Source: Allochromatium humboldtianum (GTDB lineage Bacteria; Pseudomonadota; Gammaproteobacteria; Chromatiales; Chromatiaceae). From it: a stretch of 64,000 nt of DNA. Positions 62,536-64,000 of the stretch are shown here, one piece after another; position 1 is the first letter of the stretch, and each line of letters begins with the position of its first letter. A program made the position numbers and the translations under genes. The notes below the pieces were generated by a model that was not told the DNA's origin, ran no database searches, and saw nothing but the letters and a program-made list of their open reading frames with translations. The stretch spans positions 124,001 to 188,000 of the forward strand of contig NZ_JABZEO010000006.1 in NCBI RefSeq assembly GCF_013385175.1, in the 5' to 3' direction.

Positions 62536-63042
62536 ATGACCGCGAAAGCCACACTGAAACTGTACGAACTGTCCGCCGAGTACCTCGATGCCTTAGAGGC
62601 CCTGGCCGAGCTGGAGGATCTGCCCCCCGAGGTGATTGCCGATACCCTGGAGGGACTGGCCGGCGCTTGGGAGGACAAAGCGCTCAATGTCGCGCGCTAT
62701 GTGCGCAATCTGGAAGCCGAAGCCGCCGCCATCGAGGAGGCCAGGAAACGCATGGACGCCCGCGCCAAAGCTACGGCGAATCAAGCCGCTCGCCTCAAAG
62801 CCTATCTGAAAGCGGAACTGGAGCGCACTGGACTCAAGCCCAAGGCGCCGGATCTGGCGCTGCGGTTGCAAAGTAACCCGCCATCTGTCGTGGTCGATGA
62901 CGAAACGCGCATTCCGAACGCCTACCGGCGTACCGAAACTGTCACGACCCTCCTCAAGGCCGACATCAGTGCTGCCTTGAAAGCCGGGAAGACCGTCGCC
63001 GGCGCCCACCTGGAGGCGTCCAAGCGGCTGGTGATTCAGTAA
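62536..63042 (+). CDS. Siphovirus Gp157 family protein (island gene 8)
   Basis: 168 residues from ATG 62536 (CCGGAG). N-terminal LKLYELSAEYLDALEALAE, long central coiled coil (NLEAEAAAIEEARKRMDARA) and C-terminal RLQSNPPSVVVDDETRIPNA with KADISAALKAGKTVAGAHLE are typical of Gp157 proteins, which lie beside single-strand annealing proteins and SSB in phages. Their exact role is not settled; they are thought to act in recombination or phage resistance. Supports the phage-style module with gene 6. Confidence 0.85.
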   Translation: MTAKATLKLYELSAEYLDALEALAELEDLPPEVIADTLEGLAGAWEDKALNVARYVRNLEAEAAAIEEARKRMDARAKATANQAARLKAYLKAELERTGLKPKAPDLALRLQSNPPSVVVDDETRIPNAYRRTETVTTLLKADISAALKAGKTVAGAHLEASKRLVIQ

Positions 63043-63063
63043 TCCCATTCAACGTGATCAGTC

Positions 63064-63102
63064 GAGCGCGGTGATCCCATGCGCATCGGGATCGTCGCGC
63101 TC
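63064..63102 (+). repeat. Long hairpin before island gene 9
   Basis: GAGCGCG-GT-GATCCC (63064-63078) pairs with GGGATC-GT-CGCGCTC (63088-63102): 15 bp with two G-T wobbles, and the 9-nt loop itself contains ATGCGCAT. It ends 12 nt before ATG 63115 and abuts its GGGGAG site. Confidence 0.8.
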
Positions 63103-63114
63103 GGGGAGACCAAC

Positions 63115-63513
63115 ATGGATCAGACCATGACAGAGACGCGGTGCAGGGCTCAGGCGCGCCGGATCACGCCGCCCAATGCGCGCTTCTGGCACTGGCATCG
63201 TGATTCATTCGTCAAACTCACCCTGAAACCAGGGCAAGTCCTGTCTCATCAGGTGGGCGGGCCGGATGAGGAAGGCTGGTCATGGCACAGTAACACCTGG
63301 CGCCATGACGGTGATCGCATCACCTGGGAATGGTGTGACGATGGGGTCGATTGCGACGGTCGTCTCACGCAGGGTGGGCGCTTAGTTTGCACGCTGACAG
63401 CCTGCCAGCGGGAGGGACGGGAAGCACCGGAAGGCCAGGAAAGTACGCTGCCGGACTGGGTCAGCGAGCGGTCGTGGCAACGCGACTACAGTGCCGAAGC
63501 CATGGGGTATTGA
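63115..63513 (+). CDS. Plasmid-associated hypothetical protein (island gene 9)
   Basis: 132 residues from ATG 63115 (GGGGAG 6 nt upstream; a start at 63079 would lie inside the hairpin). Aromatic and His-rich beta protein: NARFWHWHRDSFVKLTLKPG, SHQVGGPDEEGWSWHSNTW and EWCDDGVDCDGRLTQGGRLV. It resembles an unnamed family seen on plasmids and integrative elements; function unknown. Confidence 0.7.
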   Translation: MDQTMTETRCRAQARRITPPNARFWHWHRDSFVKLTLKPGQVLSHQVGGPDEEGWSWHSNTWRHDGDRITWEWCDDGVDCDGRLTQGGRLVCTLTACQREGREAPEGQESTLPDWVSERSWQRDYSAEAMGY

Positions 63514-63523
63514 CGATCCGGTT

Positions 63524-63608
63524 GTGCCCCAAGGAGCCGGGTAAAGATCGAGAGGGGCTTGAGCCACGGAGGGCTTGTGGCGAGTGCTGTTCCTCCTGAT
63601 TGGGGCAC
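63524..63608 (+). repeat. Large inverted repeat before island gene 10
   Basis: GTGCCCCAA (63524-63532) and TTGGGGCAC (63600-63608), perfect 9-bp arms closing a region with an inner GCCAC/GTGGC hairpin. A branched leader fold about 40 nt before ATG 63649. Confidence 0.55.
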
Positions 63609-63648
63609 GATCGACGATGACACCGCGATCTGTGATGAGGTCTCAGGA

Positions 63649-63939
63649 ATGTCCAAATTCGAAGTACACTGCCAAGAATCCGTGGCCCTCTTCGGTCAAC
63701 CTTACGCCGAGGTGCATCGGTGGCTGGATGCGTTGGCCGGGAGCGAACGCTATGGGATGCGCCATCGTCGAGTGCGTCATCATGAAGCGGGGATTCGCGA
63801 GGCGATGCGGTTGTTCGGTGACACAGTCGGGCCGGTGGCACGACAGCACATTGTCTCGGATCTGAAGGAGGAGGGGTGGACGGAGTCTGATCCCTTTCCG
63901 CAGGATGAGGCGGACTATGTGCGGATGGGGCTGTTTTGA
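63649..63939 (+). CDS. DUF6915-like hypothetical protein (island gene 10)
   Basis: 96 residues from ATG 63649 (CAGGA upstream). Contains VHRWLDALAGSERYGMRHRR and VRHHEAGIREAMRLFGDTVG, like DUF6915 proteins (pattern HxWxD...FRHRALRHHxxGI..LFG) found on plasmids and mobile islands. Function unknown. The last 61 bases of the window after it show no feature; the island probably continues beyond. Confidence 0.65.
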   Translation: MSKFEVHCQESVALFGQPYAEVHRWLDALAGSERYGMRHRRVRHHEAGIREAMRLFGDTVGPVARQHIVSDLKEEGWTESDPFPQDEADYVRMGLF

Positions 63940-64000
63940 TCCCTGATAGCTTGAACTCGTGTTTGTGGGCGTAATCACTCACTATAAAGCAAACGGAACA

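Overview
The window looks like the chromosome of a purple sulfur bacterium (Chromatiaceae; an Allochromatium- or Thiocystis-like gammaproteobacterium). It is GC-rich with strong G/C third-position bias. It carries bacteriochlorophyll genes (bchG, bchP), glycogen genes (glgB, glgC), rpe-gph next to trpE as in other gammaproteobacteria, malate:quinone oxidoreductase and an NhaD antiporter. The genus is inferred, not proven.

Layout. 1-2.4 kb: end of a photosynthesis cluster (bchG cut by the window edge, bchP, a small membrane protein). 2.4-2.7 kb: tRNA-Arg(CCU) and a truncated Panacea (DUF4065) gene that runs antisense into the 3' end of coaX. 2.65-8.6 kb: mostly minus-strand housekeeping genes (coaX-birA-M61 peptidase, an RRM protein, an H-NS-like protein, queA). 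8.7-18.9 kb: NamZ-type muramidase, patatin/outer-membrane barrel protein, two-component pair, GH17-GT2 glucan synthase, RlpA-like protein, aldo/keto reductase. 19.2-22.2 kb: rpe, gph, trpE. 22.3-24.5 kb: an exported PPC-domain protein with an AT-rich core between GC-rich ends, beside an IS200/IS605-like remnant. 24.9-40.1 kb: glycan and envelope genes (GT2, DUF2304, two GT4 enzymes, GT-C-like membrane protein, Asp-box exported protein, GNAT, TPR-OGT, PIG-L deacetylase). 40-53.7 kb: SEC-C protein, OsmC, DJ-1/PfpI, pyrD, asparagine synthase, DUF2288, glgB/glgC, thiS-thiG, trmB, fetAB. 53.9-57.1 kb: mqo, nhaD with a structured leader, and tRNA-Ser(CGA).

57.1-64 kb is an accessory island downstream of tRNA-Ser. 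It has nine small to medium plus-strand genes of plasmid/ICE/phage type: a plasmid-associated small protein, a papain-like cysteine peptidase candidate, a helical DNA-glycosylase-like fusion, a DUF6573 protein, a Sak4/RecA-like ATPase, a Gp157 protein and several unknowns. No integrase, relaxase or structural phage gene lies inside the window, so the element continues past 64 kb or is a fragment.

The strongest unexplained signal is in this island. Seven of the nine genes are each preceded by a different palindromic RNA-type hairpin or larger inverted repeat upstream of the start. The two genes without one are exactly those that start 2-3 nt after the previous stop. Two consensus-like sigma-70 promoters drive the cluster; the first is bracketed by a perfect 10-bp inverted repeat. 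I propose the island as a hairpin-punctuated DNA-processing module worth experimental attention.
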